Assembly: GCF_001053095.1 (NCBI RefSeq)
Contig: NZ_CGBP01000013.1
Coordinates: 57,186 to 121,185, forward strand
From: Yersinia similis
GTDB taxonomy: Bacteria > Pseudomonadota > Gammaproteobacteria > Enterobacterales > Enterobacteriaceae
Reading direction: 5' to 3'
DNA length: 64,000 nucleotides
Position 1 is the first letter of the stretch; each line of letters begins with the position of its first letter. Below, in pieces: positions 47,133-56,609 of the stretch. The notes beneath the pieces were generated by a model. That model had not been told where the DNA came from and made no database searches. It saw only the letters and a list, made by a program, of their open reading frames with translations. The position numbers were made by a program, and so were the translations under genes.

Positions 47133-47612
47133 CTAGTAAACCCTATCTTCCCATATACTGTAACCAGAAGTACCCGCACTTTTGTGATCCCACGCTATGG
47201 ATTTATATTTTAATTGAATTTTTTCATACGGTATCATTTCATTATTATCTATTGAGTGTGGATAAACACTGGTGATATCGACAATACTCGCATCTGTCAG
47301 TTTAACTTCATAATAAAGTTCCAACTGCCCAGCAGAATTTACTCTATAAAAATAAAAGACAACATCTATTCGTTCATTTTCAGATATTGCCACACCTAGC
47401 AATGGAGATGACTTATCTATAGGCTTAACAAAATGAACAGGGTGATGAGCTACATTCTGTTGGCGGCTTATACTATGATTTAAACTTAATACCTGTATTT
47501 GATCTTCATGACCTGCCTGGCACCGATTACCAATAGAGTTGAGTGACGAGCATCCGGCAGATATTAAACCTTGTTTTCTACCATTAACACTTGCATAAAT
47601 CAAATTAGACAT
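47133..47612 (-). CDS. Hcp-family type VI secretion protein
   Basis: A 159-residue protein fitting the Hcp (T6SS_HCP) family: GRKQGLISAGCSSLNSIGN, then a NVAHHPVHFVKPIDKSSPLL segment, FYFYRVNSAGQLELYYEVKL and the end AGTSGYSIWEDRVY. Hcp hexamers build the secreted tube and can carry effectors in their lumen. It stands alone, without structural T6SS genes, and faces the toxin-like/DUF1240 genes. The start follows AAGGAATTGTC. Orphan hcp genes beside effectors are common. Confidence 0.88.
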   Translation of the reverse strand: MSNLIYASVNGRKQGLISAGCSSLNSIGNRCQAGHEDQIQVLSLNHSISRQQNVAHHPVHFVKPIDKSSPLLGVAISENERIDVVFYFYRVNSAGQLELYYEVKLTDASIVDITSVYPHSIDNNEMIPYEKIQLKYKSIAWDHKSAGTSGYSIWEDRVY

Positions 47613-47635
47613 GACAATTCCTTATGTAATAGAGG

Positions 47636-47887
47636 TTAGTGCTGTCGTTCCAAAATTGGCGGCACTTCAAGCCTGAGTATAAACCGATAATCCTCTCCAG
47701 CAGAATCAATGAATTTCATCTCTGCAAGATGACCTTCTGTTTCAGAAAACAACGAAAAAATACTCTCCATAACTACTGATAATATCTCCACCGAACCCAA
47801 CTGGCTGTTATTTATCATTTCTTTGATTTGCTGAACCAATTCATCTGAAAATTCATCTTTATTTATAGTTTTATTATTTTTCATCAT
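47636..47887 (-). CDS. Small hypothetical protein upstream of the Hcp-like gene
   Basis: An 83-residue acidic helical protein, starting MMKNNKTINKDEFSDELVQQ. Its second half (SIFSLFSETEGHLAEMKFID, then FILRLEV) resembles the neighbour at 47926, suggesting paralogy. It lies 23 bases upstream of the hcp-like gene on the same strand, so it is probably in the same operon; an accessory role for Hcp loading is conceivable but unsupported. Confidence 0.6.
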   Translation of the reverse strand: MMKNNKTINKDEFSDELVQQIKEMINNSQLGSVEILSVVMESIFSLFSETEGHLAEMKFIDSAGEDYRFILRLEVPPILERQH

Positions 47888-47925
47888 GTCACCCCATTCT
47901 TATTAAAAAAGAAAAATATCAAACA

Positions 47926-48165
47926 TTAATGCAATACAGATGATGTTTTTTCAAGTGTGAGTTTTAGTATGCGACCATCTGAGACTTTCATTTCAGCAGC
48001 ATCCGTCTTATTTTCTCTAAATAATAAAACACATAGTTTCATTATTAATGCTAGTTTTTCCTCTGGAACTAATGGGCTATTATGTAAAGAGCTTTCAAGT
48101 TGCTCTGACAGCTGCATCATTGCGGAGGTTTTGTGGCCGAATAGCGTCTTTTTTTCTTTTTCCAT
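47926..48165 (-). CDS. Small hypothetical protein, first of the Hcp-like operon
   Basis: A 79-residue helical protein, MEKEKKTLFGHKTSAMMQLS at the start, with CVLLFRENKTDAAEMKVSDG and ILKLTLEK near the end. The LLFxExxxxxAEMKxxD pattern is shared with the next gene. No family recognised. Its position, 38 bases before the second small gene, makes a three-gene unit with the Hcp-like gene. Confidence 0.58.
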   Translation of the reverse strand: MEKEKKTLFGHKTSAMMQLSEQLESSLHNSPLVPEEKLALIMKLCVLLFRENKTDAAEMKVSDGRILKLTLEKTSSVLH

Positions 48166-48396
48166 ATGAATAAACTCACTTATAGTAAATGACTTTTAGT
48201 ACATGAGTAATTATCATTTTAGTTCTCAATGTGACATGATTCACACAATTGCAAAAACAGATGTACGTAATTATTTTATACGTGTTGTTTACAGACGCAA
48301 GGCAAATGTCGAAAAATCTGCCGTTATGTTTATGAGGACGTTTACGTGTTGCATTCCAATTACTCTAGTGGCTAGCGTATTAATGCCAGTTATAAG

Positions 48397-48535
48397 TTAT
48401 ACCCACCAAACTGCATGTGCGTTGGCTACGCTCAACAACCCGAATCACTTACTGGTCGTTGACGTTAAAATAAAGAAGCGCATAGGGATGAGATCCCTTA
48501 CCACCTTCCTGTAACTCGAATTATTTAGGGTATAT
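48397..48535. repeat. ERIC element
   Basis: Reverse orientation of the ERIC consensus: it starts TTATACCCACC(A)AACTGCATG and ends CCTGTAACTCGAATTATTTA followed by GGGTATA. About 139 bases, close to the standard length. It lies between the Hcp-like operon and the autotransporter. Confidence 0.88.
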
Positions 48536-48980
48536 ATGGGCAGAATATCAACCAACCGCAGACATTAACCCGAAGCGACCTAATCCAGATGTGGCAACAT
48601 TTAGCCTCCCCACTCTGTATTACGCCACTTGCTTCGATAAAATATAATTATGACAAGAATAGTCTTAAAATTAATTAAGAATATTCTCTCATGAACTGAA
48701 TGATTTTATTCTTTGTCGTCCTCCATAAAAAACAAAGTTGGCCCTATTATGATTTCAAACTGAATTGTGCTACTTTCACATTGCTAGAATATAAAGTAAA
48801 ATTCTTTTATCTGGGGTAATAACCCTTGAAACTCAGTACTGTTGAGTATCTATATACTTCCCCTCCTATGTATATTGCTACTGATAAACATAACGTTCAA
48901 ACCGTCCCAAGGGCGGTGTGTCTCTTTTTACAATGAGTGATATAGCATCATCTCATTACATTTAATATTTTTGAGGTTTT
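48536..48980. other. Intergenic region before the autotransporter
   Basis: About 445 bases with AT-rich sequence near 48640-48700 and 48780-48820, likely promoter for the autotransporter. No gene, terminator with U tract, or repeat was recognised. Confidence 0.35.
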
Positions 48981-50897
48981 ATGGACAAAACATTATTGGC
49001 CGGTGCTATCAGTCTATCTTTAGTTACATTACCTGTTCAGGTATTGGCTTTTACACCGAATGTGGTGGGAATAACTGTCAACGATGAAGTCGTCATTCAT
49101 GGTATACAGAATGTGCGCGACGGCGGAGTCATTAATAATGGGCTGGTTAGTGACAATGCCATAATTACTGTCACCAACGGGAGCAGTGCCGGTACGGCAA
49201 ATAATACTACCGTGGGTGATAAAGGCTGGTTACAGATTACCGGTGCTCTGGCGACGGGTACCATAGTTAATCAAGGCGGGCTGCTTGACACCAAAACGGC
49301 GGGTACCGTAATAGATAGCCAAATTAATGATGGCGGCCATATGACTCTGGGACTTAATAGCCAGTCTAAAGGCTACCTCAATATAGCGGCTGGGGCAGAA
49401 CTTTTTGTTACCAACAACGATCCATACATCTCCGATGTGACCACCCATAACCCCGCACTGCCTGCCAATGTTATGATTGAGAACCTCAACGTCGCGGGTC
49501 TGGTCGAAATCGGCCCTTCCTGGAAGGGCACGAGTATCGTGCCGCTTCCCCTCTCTGACGTTTTAGGGCCGGTGCTGGTTACCCGAATCAATAATGTGAC
49601 TTTGCAAGGGGGGGATATCAATTTAATGGCCTATTCTGCTGGTGGGCAATTTAACCGGCTGGAGATAGAAAATTTGTCTGGTCAGGGTAATTTTGCGATG
49701 ACAACCCAGCTTGCCAGCAATACCGGGGATTTCATTACGGTCTCACAGCAGGCGACCGGCCAATTTGGTATTACCGTTCAGGACAGCGGTAAAGAGCCGC
49801 AATCTGCCGACAACCTGGCACTGGTACATATTAATCGTGGTGATGCTCAGTTCCGTTTACTCAATACAGGCGGAGTGGTGGATTTAGGTGTTTACCAATA
49901 CGGGCTATATAGTCAGGAAAGCAATGGCAGCACTGACTGGTATCTGGCAACTAGCACAGAAGAACTGCCTGGTACAACACCGAACGTAACCGCTCCAATG
50001 CTCAGTTCCGCAGCACAAGGTGTGCTGAATATGGCAGCGGCACCGCGGCATATCCTGAATGCGGAATTGAGTACCTTGCGTCAGCGCCAAGGCGAGTTGA
50101 AGGCAGATGCGGAAGGGACTGTTGGCGTTTGGGCGCGTTACCTTACAGATGACAGCCGGTTGTCTGATAATAAAAATATCGCTTTCAAGAATACCTTAAG
50201 TGGCATGGAAATTGGGGCCGATAAACAACTTGGATTAAACCGGGGTAATATGTTGATCGGAGCATTTACCTCCTACAGTTCATCTGATGTCAAATCCACC
50301 CACGGCGCTAATGGTGATATTCGCAGTTACGGTGGTGGCGTCTATCTGACCTATTTGGATCAAAGCGGATTTTATGTTGATACGGTGCTAAAAGCTAACC
50401 GCTTTAATAATAAGATGAATACACAGGAAACCCGTGGCGAATATAACCAGAATGCTCTTACCACCTCAGTAGAAAGTGGTTATCAATGGCCTGTTTATGC
50501 CAATCTGGTGCTCGAACCCTATGGAAAGGTGAGTTATTCACGTATTGGTAGCGCAGATTATACTCTCAGTAACGGCATGGTAGCGGAAGTGGCGAAAGCC
50601 GATAGCGTGCAAGGCGAGTTAGGCACGGTACTCGCCGCCTCTTACAGCATTAACCAAATGACGATAAAGCCTTATATTAAACTGGCTATTACCCGTGAAT
50701 TTATCAAAAGTAATGCTGTAGCGATTAACAACATTGGTTTCGATAATGATTTCTCCGGTAATGTCGGTAAATATGGCGTAGGCATAAATGCGACGGTAGC
50801 CAATAACACCGCCATTTTTGCTGAAGTGGATTATCTCAATGGTTCAAAAATTGAAACACCGGTAACTGCCAATATCGGTTTCCGCCTTCGGTTCTAA
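48981..50897 (+). CDS. Autotransporter (type Va) outer-membrane protein
   Basis: A 638-residue protein. The signal peptide MDKTLLAGAISLSLVTLPVQ ends near VLA-F. The passenger (about 24-350) is a beta-helix of AIDA/pertactin type, opening with repeated GGxxNN, AxGTxVNxGG-like rungs (NNTTVGDKGWLQITGALATG, TIVNQGGLLDTKTAGTVID). The C-terminal beta-barrel (about 370-638) ends in FRLRF, with the terminal Phe needed for BAM insertion. It fits the Yersinia Yap class of adhesins; which Yap it is cannot be told from sequence alone. Confidence 0.9.
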   Translation: MDKTLLAGAISLSLVTLPVQVLAFTPNVVGITVNDEVVIHGIQNVRDGGVINNGLVSDNAIITVTNGSSAGTANNTTVGDKGWLQITGALATGTIVNQGGLLDTKTAGTVIDSQINDGGHMTLGLNSQSKGYLNIAAGAELFVTNNDPYISDVTTHNPALPANVMIENLNVAGLVEIGPSWKGTSIVPLPLSDVLGPVLVTRINNVTLQGGDINLMAYSAGGQFNRLEIENLSGQGNFAMTTQLASNTGDFITVSQQATGQFGITVQDSGKEPQSADNLALVHINRGDAQFRLLNTGGVVDLGVYQYGLYSQESNGSTDWYLATSTEELPGTTPNVTAPMLSSAAQGVLNMAAAPRHILNAELSTLRQRQGELKADAEGTVGVWARYLTDDSRLSDNKNIAFKNTLSGMEIGADKQLGLNRGNMLIGAFTSYSSSDVKSTHGANGDIRSYGGGVYLTYLDQSGFYVDTVLKANRFNNKMNTQETRGEYNQNALTTSVESGYQWPVYANLVLEPYGKVSYSRIGSADYTLSNGMVAEVAKADSVQGELGTVLAASYSINQMTIKPYIKLAITREFIKSNAVAINNIGFDNDFSGNVGKYGVGINATVANNTAIFAEVDYLNGSKIETPVTANIGFRLRF

Positions 50898-50904
50898 TTG
50901 TTTC

Positions 50905-50936
50905 AGCCCCTCTTCTGAGGGGGTTTTATTTTTTCT
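50905..50936 (+). terminator. Terminator of the autotransporter gene
   Basis: Stem CCCCTC / GAGGGG with loop TTCT, then GTTTTATTTTTTC. It lies eight bases after the stop. Confidence 0.88.
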
Positions 50937-51248
50937 ATTTCACTCCCCTTTATTAAATTAAAAAAAATGCTCAGTCAGCAAGATAATTTCCACAATAATC
51001 GATGCTATTTCCTGTATTCCCTACAAATTTAAAAATGCATTACAAATGGCGAACGTATCAGCATAGCGCGAGGAATTTATTTTACACTTATATCCCGGAA
51101 ATATTGGGGAAGGTCTTTTACGTGTTGCATTCCTATTATTCGCATTTATTGACGTATATACTTGCTTTTACAAACCAACCTTCATCAATAGTTTGATAAT
51201 TTCAGTAAATACGGCAGTAATCACCGTATAAAGGAGATTGATTAAACC
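50937..51248. other. Intergenic region with no recognised gene
   Basis: About 310 AT-rich bases. TACGG..CCGTA near 51211-51229 forms a short hairpin just ahead of AAAGGAGATTG, the ribosome-binding region of the AbiEi-like pseudogene. No frame with a plausible start was accepted. Confidence 0.35.
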
Positions 51249-51829
51249 ATGCTAAACACAGACGCACGGCAACAACTTCGCAAACTCCTGCCATTGGAGA
51301 TGGTAGCGACTAAACAGTGGTTACTTGACCAAGGGCTGAGTCTGCACTTTTTGGACAATGCCGTGCGCAGCTCAACCCTACTGCCGCTTACCGCCGGGTG
51401 TATTGCCTGCTAGAGGCCAGAGTCAGTTGGCAAGGCGTTGTTGCGTCACTACAAAGGATGTCTGAGCAACCTATACATGTCGGTGGCCTGACAGCTTTAG
51501 AGTTGGCCGGATTAGGACACTACCTCTCTAAAGGCGCAGAGCAGCATATTCATCTCTGGTCAGAGGCGGCTCTGCCAACATGGCTGAATAGAGTACCACT
51601 TAACGCTAAATTCAAATGGCATGGTACCCATCGCCTGTGACCGAAAATGACAATGGATGATCCCAGATTCCTTAACGAAGAAACCTGGCGCGAGGAGCTA
51701 CCGCCAGTGACATTTTCTTGCCCAGAAAAAGCTATATTTGAGACGCTGGTCGATGTACCGAAAGCGATCAGCTTTGAGCATGCCGATGAATTAATGCAGG
51801 GATTACACAACCTGTCACCCATTATTTAG
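51249..51829 (+). pseudogene. AbiEi-like (type IV TA antitoxin) winged-helix protein, decayed
   Basis: Frame 1 starts MLNTDARQQLRKLLPLEMVA with a good ribosome-binding site and fits the N-terminal winged helix. One G missing near 51398 (GCCGGGTG for GCCGGGGTG) ends it at CIAC. The rest continues in frame from 51398: RVSWQGVVASLQRMSEQPIH, TALELAGLGHYLSKGAE. A TGA at 51638 replaces the expected tryptophan, and SCPEKAIFETLVDVPKAISF follows. The end is cut at HNLSPII within an ERIC-like terminus. Three lesions; no cognate AbiEii gene is adjacent. Confidence 0.85.
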
Positions 51830-51832
51830 GGT
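51805..51832. repeat. ERIC end fragment
   Basis: ACCTGTCACCCATTATTTAG and GGTATATA after it match the end of the ERIC at 48514-48535 with few changes. Only this about 25-base terminus is present. It supplies the stop codon of the AbiEi-like pseudogene, consistent with a past ERIC insertion and deletion. Confidence 0.55.
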
Positions 51833-51843
51833 ATATAGCGCTA

Positions 51844-52965
51844 TTATTCGTTGAAGAACCAATAGCCCTGATTAATCAATTCGGTTAATTCCGCGACGAA
51901 AGCCGGGTCCTGTAGTGCCTCGCCCAACTCTTTTTTGCCAATAATGGTGTAACGGCACAGAGCATCAGCGGCTTCAGAATTGGTCATTTCCAACCGTTCG
52001 CTGTTAATGAAGACGTTGTCGCCAACACGCAGAACTCGCAACCCACCTAAGCGCGTCAATACAGCGCCCTCCATCAGGGCATCAACAATCTCATCCTGCT
52101 CATAGGGCGGCTGTGCGGGGGCGATATCCAGTTCATGGCGTGGTGTCGTTACGAAGCGGCCAAACCACTGTTTAAAATCTTCCGGCTGATTAATCATGTT
52201 GAGCATCATCCCGCGTAGGCGCTCCAACTCATCATCTTCAACCCGCCCCGGATGCTCCCGACACGTTAAATCAGGATCGCTGTAGTGCTCACCACCAAGA
52301 TCGTTTTCCAGCACATAGTCAGCAAAGCTACTGATTAAATCTCTACCATTTGGCCCACGAAAACCGACGGAGTAGTTGAACGCCGTTTCGTGAGTGATAC
52401 CGTCATGCGGGAAGCCCGGCGGAATATATAAAATATCGCCCGGCGCTAAATCTTCATCAATGATGGGTGTAAAAGGCTCTACGTGCAGCAGCGCCGGATG
52501 CGGACAAAACTGCTTCAACGGCAGTTTATCACCAACACGCCAGCGGCGGCGGCCCATCCCCTGAATGATGAATACATCGTATTGATCAATATGCGGCCCG
52601 ACGCCACCGCCCGGTACGGAAAAAGAGATCATCAGATCGTCTAAGCGCCAATCCGGTAGCACGCGAAACGGACGGACCAGTTCGGCTGACGGGGCATGCC
52701 AGTGGTTAACCGCTTGTGCCAGTAGCGACCAGCCGGTTTCACCCAGATTATCAAAGTGCTCAAACGGCCCGTTACTGGCCTGCCACCGGCCATTGGTATG
52801 ACTGACCAAACGGCTATCGACCTCCACTTCCATCGCCAAGCCAGCCAGTTCGTCCGGCGTAATAGGATCGACGAAGTTTGGGAAGGCATTTTTTAATACA
52901 ACAGGTTGTTTTTGCCAGTATTTTTCTAAAAATTCGGGCCAGTTGAGGTTGAGTTGATAAGCCAT
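51844..52965 (-). CDS. roxA: Ribosomal protein uL16 3-hydroxylase RoxA
   Basis: A 373-residue JmjC-type Fe(II)/2-oxoglutarate oxygenase that hydroxylates Arg81 of ribosomal protein L16. The metal triad lies in GPHIDQYDVFIIQG (HxD) and in the later GFPHDGITHETAF histidine. The C-terminal winged-helix-like domain ends in NQGYWFFNE. Length equals E. coli YcfD. It converges on the AbiEi-like pseudogene. Confidence 0.96.
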   Translation of the reverse strand: MAYQLNLNWPEFLEKYWQKQPVVLKNAFPNFVDPITPDELAGLAMEVEVDSRLVSHTNGRWQASNGPFEHFDNLGETGWSLLAQAVNHWHAPSAELVRPFRVLPDWRLDDLMISFSVPGGGVGPHIDQYDVFIIQGMGRRRWRVGDKLPLKQFCPHPALLHVEPFTPIIDEDLAPGDILYIPPGFPHDGITHETAFNYSVGFRGPNGRDLISSFADYVLENDLGGEHYSDPDLTCREHPGRVEDDELERLRGMMLNMINQPEDFKQWFGRFVTTPRHELDIAPAQPPYEQDEIVDALMEGAVLTRLGGLRVLRVGDNVFINSERLEMTNSEAADALCRYTIIGKKELGEALQDPAFVAELTELINQGYWFFNE

Positions 52966-53067
52966 ACTTTCACACCAGAGAGAAAATAAATGAACCTGAT
53001 TATAAAGTGGCTAACCCCCGACCCGCCTTGTCATTGGTCAAGGCTGTGTGTTCCGTTATGCAAAAAT

Positions 53068-53130
53068 GAGTGGTGAGTGGTGAGTGGTGAGTGGTGAGTG
53101 GTGAATGGTGAATGGTGAATGGTGAATGGG
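53068..53130. repeat. Heptamer tandem repeat, nine units
   Basis: Five GAGTGGT, three GAATGGT and one GAATGGG, all abutting. It lies between roxA and rluF, which run the same way, just after the rluF stop region. Variant units (A/G) are ordered in blocks, typical of slippage growth. This is a clear VNTR candidate. Confidence 0.97.
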
Positions 53131-53175
53131 CTTATCACTTTTCAATAATAAGCCACCAGTACGTTTTACTCTGGA

Positions 53176-54048
53176 TTAGCGCCCTTTCTTCTTACGCCCA
53201 GGCTGAGTAAAGCGCTTGCGGGAAGCCGTATTGTCGTCGGATTTTTCGGCTTTTTTCTGCCCCTGAATACCCGGTTTTTTAGCGACTGCGGGCTTAGATG
53301 GCGCTTTCTTTACTGATTTTTCTTCAGACGAGGAGTTTTCAATCAGCTTAAATAGCGTGTTCAGTTCATCGTCGGTCAAATCTCGCCACTCGCCCAATGG
53401 CAGCCCTTTCAAGCTGATGTTCATGATGCGCGTGCGTTCAAGCTTAGTGACTTCATAACCAAAGTGTTTACACATGCGGCGAATCTGGCGGTTAAGCCCC
53501 TGCACCAGCGTGATACGAAACACCAAGGGGGCTTCTTTCTGCACTTTGCACTTTTTGGTCACCGTTCCCAAGATAGGTACACCCGCACTCATGCCTTGGA
53601 TAAACTCATCGGTCACCGGTTTATTAACGGTGACCACGTACTCTTTCTCGTGATTGTTCCCGGCGCGGAGGATCTTGTTAACCAGATCGCCGTGATTAGT
53701 CAGAAAAATCAGCCCTTGGGAATCCTTATCCAACCGCCCGATAGGAAAGACACGCTTGCTGTGGTTAACGAAATCACTGATGTTATCCCGCTCACCCTCT
53801 TCCATCGTGGTGATGATACCGGCGGGCTTATTCAGCGCGATAAACACCAAGTCTTCTTCATCACGCGGCTCAATAATCTGACCGTTAACTTTCACGACAT
53901 CTCCGGCAAATACCTGATCGCCAACGGTGGCTCGCTTACCGTTAATAAAAACATTGCCCTGTTCAATGTAGCGATCGCCATCGCGGCGAGAACAGATGCC
54001 GCTCTCGCTAATGTATTTGTTAAGACGAATGGATGAGTTAGTCAGCAT
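53176..54048 (-). CDS. rluF: 23S rRNA pseudouridine(2604) synthase
   Basis: A 290-residue RsuA/RluB-type enzyme. N-terminal S4 RNA-binding domain ([20 protein letters not shown]), catalytic domain with the aspartate in [18 protein letters not shown], and [20 protein letters not shown]. It modifies U2604 (and tRNA-Tyr U35 in E. coli). The Lys/Pro-rich tail ([20 protein letters not shown]) is normal for RluF. The start follows GAGGAACC. Confidence 0.95.
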   Translation of the reverse strand: MLTNSSIRLNKYISESGICSRRDGDRYIEQGNVFINGKRATVGDQVFAGDVVKVNGQIIEPRDEEDLVFIALNKPAGIITTMEEGERDNISDFVNHSKRVFPIGRLDKDSQGLIFLTNHGDLVNKILRAGNNHEKEYVVTVNKPVTDEFIQGMSAGVPILGTVTKKCKVQKEAPLVFRITLVQGLNRQIRRMCKHFGYEVTKLERTRIMNISLKGLPLGEWRDLTDDELNTLFKLIENSSSEEKSVKKAPSKPAVAKKPGIQGQKKAEKSDDNTASRKRFTQPGRKKKGR

Positions 54049-54189
54049 GGTTCCTCCGTAAAAAGCGGACTATACCTTAACCGAGGTACATTGCGAAGCT
54101 TGATCGGGGCAATACGACCGGGCGTTTCAAACCAATAGCGTGCCATTTTGGCGGCCTTCGCCATATCTCTGACCAATGCCTTCCCTCTA

Positions 54190-54293
54190 CTCATTACTTA
54201 CATTGAACGCTTTCATCGCTTATATTAAATGCACTTATCGCTTATATTAAACGCATTCACCGTTTATATTGAACGTATTCATCATTTATCACT
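54190..54293. repeat. 22-bp imperfect tandem repeat
   Basis: Units of (C/T)ATTCATCGCTTATATTAAA(C/T)G-like sequence at 54210, 54232 and 54254, with a partial one before (54190) and after (54276). It lies in the 350-base gap between the divergent rluF and DUF2157 genes. Little else is seen there. Confidence 0.85.
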
Positions 54294-54401
54294 TTTCGTC
54301 AAGAAACCAGAGATGGCCCGCCATCTTGCCGCCGTCAGAGCCTATCGGCAACAATACGGCATTTGATATCCCTTTCGCTTTCAGAAACAAGGATGTAAAC
54401 C

Positions 54402-56609
54402 ATGGCAGCACCAAAACCCGCGTCTTGGATGCCTTCACATGCGGCAGCGCAACTCTGCCGCCAGTTGCAGTCACTCTTGCCAATGCATCTTCTGGCACCT
54501 GCGGCCTTTGAACAGATATTACGTTATTGTGGTGTCCGGCCCGAACGTCAGGCTTGGCGTTTGTTTCTCAGTAGAACGCTGCTACTGGCCGGGTCCCTCG
54601 CGGTCATCTGTGGCGTCATCTTTTTCTTTGCGTGGAACTGGGCGGCAATGCCCGCAATGGCAAAGTTCGGTATCATCGAATTGCTGATCGTGGCCTTGGC
54701 CATTCTCATCTGGTGGCGCTGGTATGATGCCGTCAGTCGCACGGCATTATTGGCTGCTGGGTTCCTCTTTGGTGCGCTGTTTGCCGTCTTCGGGCAGATT
54801 TACCAAACCGGGGCCGATAGCTGGGAGTTATTCCGCGCTTGGGCACTCATTCTTCTCCCTTTAGCGTTGCTCAGCAGGCAGGGGGGATTATGGTTTTTAA
54901 CCTGGCTGGTGACCAATATTGGCCTGAATCTCTTTTTCTTCAGTTACTCATCACCGTTTACGGTCTCTTTCTCACTGTTCGACAGCATTTTTTATCTCAA
55001 CACCTTGTTCACGTATGGTTATTTGCTTTTTCAGGGATTATGTCTTTTGACCTGGGAAGTGGTACAAAGATTCAGCAAAACCCAATCCCCCGATAAAACG
55101 GCAAATCGCTGGTTTCCGAGGCTCATGGCAGCCTATTTTTTACTGTCACTGACAACCCCAATAATCAGTGAGCTCACTTACTTTCACTTCCAACAGCCTG
55201 GCTACGTTTTACTACTTTGCTGGGTAGCGGTTATGGCCGGTGGCTATTGGTGGTATCGCTATCGCCAACCCGATTTATGCATGCTGACACTGGGTGTTTG
55301 CAGCTTATTAGCGGTGGGAACTGCCGCTATCCTTACCTCGGCGGGCTGGGGTTGGTATAGAAATGTTGGTTCCCTGTTCCTGATTGGGATATTAATCGCC
55401 CTATTGCTTGGCGCAGGGGGCAAATTGTTACTCCACTGGCGCCGAAAGATGTATCCAAATCAAGCCGTGGAGTTATCCCGATCAGCCTACGACGAACTGT
55501 TAGTTAATCTCGAACAGCATTCGTTGCTCAACGCAGACCAAAAAGCGGTGTTGCTTGCTGAACAAGGCAAGTTAACTCTGCCTTGGTATATTCGCACCGC
55601 TTTTGCGTTCGGCGGGTGGATCGCGGCATTAATCCTGTTAGCTCTGTTGATATTGCTGGGATTTGTCAGTGGGATGTTTGACAATCTCAATGCTGGAACA
55701 ATTATTGTTGTTTCACTGATAGGCAGTGCCTTTGCCGCGTTATTGCTCATCCGCCCGGGCCTGGGGAGGCAGCAAATTGGTTTGGTATGGGCAATAGCAT
55801 CCTCGATCGGGTTATATAGCGGAATAATATTAATCCAGGATTCAAGCAGCAGATTGATGCTGATGCAAAGTCTGTGGTTCATTCCTGTTTTGGCGGTTCT
55901 GATTGTGGTATTCCACAATGATATGTATCGCTTTCTGGCGACGGGCACGTTGGTATTCATGAGTATTGTTACGACAAGCTACGCTCTGATATGGCACTTG
56001 GCACCCGATAACCAACAGCTCTTTTTCTTCATTCCAATCCTGATAGTCACCGTCATTGTCATGTTGATTCTTTGGCTGATCTGCAATGAAATTAAATTGC
56101 TGGCGACCGTCAATGCACCACTGATTCATCCGTTAATGTATGGCGGGATCGGGGGCATATTGGTGGTTTGCCTGCACAGCATTCAGATGGGGAATATCCA
56201 TGAATTCTACTGGATGTCAGATCGGGGGCTTTATTTGGAACAGAGTTTGAGCTACGGGATCCCTGCCGCTTTCTTGCTGTTTACGCTAATTCAATGGGTT
56301 TTGCATCGCAGTAAGCTCAAGCCACTCTGGTTGATAGCGGCGGTCGTAACCTCCCTTGCAGCCTATTTTGCACCGGGAATGGGTTTTGGTTTGGCACTGT
56401 TATTGATTGCCCGTTATCAAGGGAATCAGTGGTTACTGGGGGTTGCAGCCTGTTTTCTCGCGGTTTACACCAGTGGCTGGTATTACTTCCTCGGCTTCAG
56501 CTTGTTGTATAAATCATTGTTATTAATCGGGTGTGGTGTCTTGCTGCTGGTTTTGGCCGCCGTATTGAATCGAGTACTCTCTGCTGGGGAGGTCAATCAA
56601 CATGCTTAA
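54402..56609 (+). CDS. DUF2157/DUF4401 integral membrane protein
   Basis: A 735-residue protein with about 20 hydrophobic helices. The N-terminal DUF2157 domain is recognised from AWRLFLSRTLLLAGSLAVIC and FFAWNWAAMPAMAKFG to AGFLFGALFAVFGQIYQTGA; the C-terminal half is DUF4401-like, beginning around QHSLLNADQKAVLLAEQGKL. No catalytic motif is visible. It overlaps by eight bases the GDYXXLXY protein gene, a conserved two-gene unit whose job is unknown. The start follows CAAGGATG. Confidence 0.85.
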   Translation: MAAPKPASWMPSHAAAQLCRQLQSLLPMHLLAPAAFEQILRYCGVRPERQAWRLFLSRTLLLAGSLAVICGVIFFFAWNWAAMPAMAKFGIIELLIVALAILIWWRWYDAVSRTALLAAGFLFGALFAVFGQIYQTGADSWELFRAWALILLPLALLSRQGGLWFLTWLVTNIGLNLFFFSYSSPFTVSFSLFDSIFYLNTLFTYGYLLFQGLCLLTWEVVQRFSKTQSPDKTANRWFPRLMAAYFLLSLTTPIISELTYFHFQQPGYVLLLCWVAVMAGGYWWYRYRQPDLCMLTLGVCSLLAVGTAAILTSAGWGWYRNVGSLFLIGILIALLLGAGGKLLLHWRRKMYPNQAVELSRSAYDELLVNLEQHSLLNADQKAVLLAEQGKLTLPWYIRTAFAFGGWIAALILLALLILLGFVSGMFDNLNAGTIIVVSLIGSAFAALLLIRPGLGRQQIGLVWAIASSIGLYSGIILIQDSSSRLMLMQSLWFIPVLAVLIVVFHNDMYRFLATGTLVFMSIVTTSYALIWHLAPDNQQLFFFIPILIVTVIVMLILWLICNEIKLLATVNAPLIHPLMYGGIGGILVVCLHSIQMGNIHEFYWMSDRGLYLEQSLSYGIPAAFLLFTLIQWVLHRSKLKPLWLIAAVVTSLAAYFAPGMGFGLALLLIARYQGNQWLLGVAACFLAVYTSGWYYFLGFSLLYKSLLLIGCGVLLLVLAAVLNRVLSAGEVNQHA

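Noticed and set aside
48203..48514. 103-codon open frame between the Hcp-like operon and the autotransporter
   Set aside because: It runs through the ERIC element, lacks a ribosome-binding site and has no protein-like family signal.
51002..51196. 64-codon frame after the autotransporter terminator
   Set aside because: No ribosome-binding site, composition typical of AT-rich noncoding DNA.
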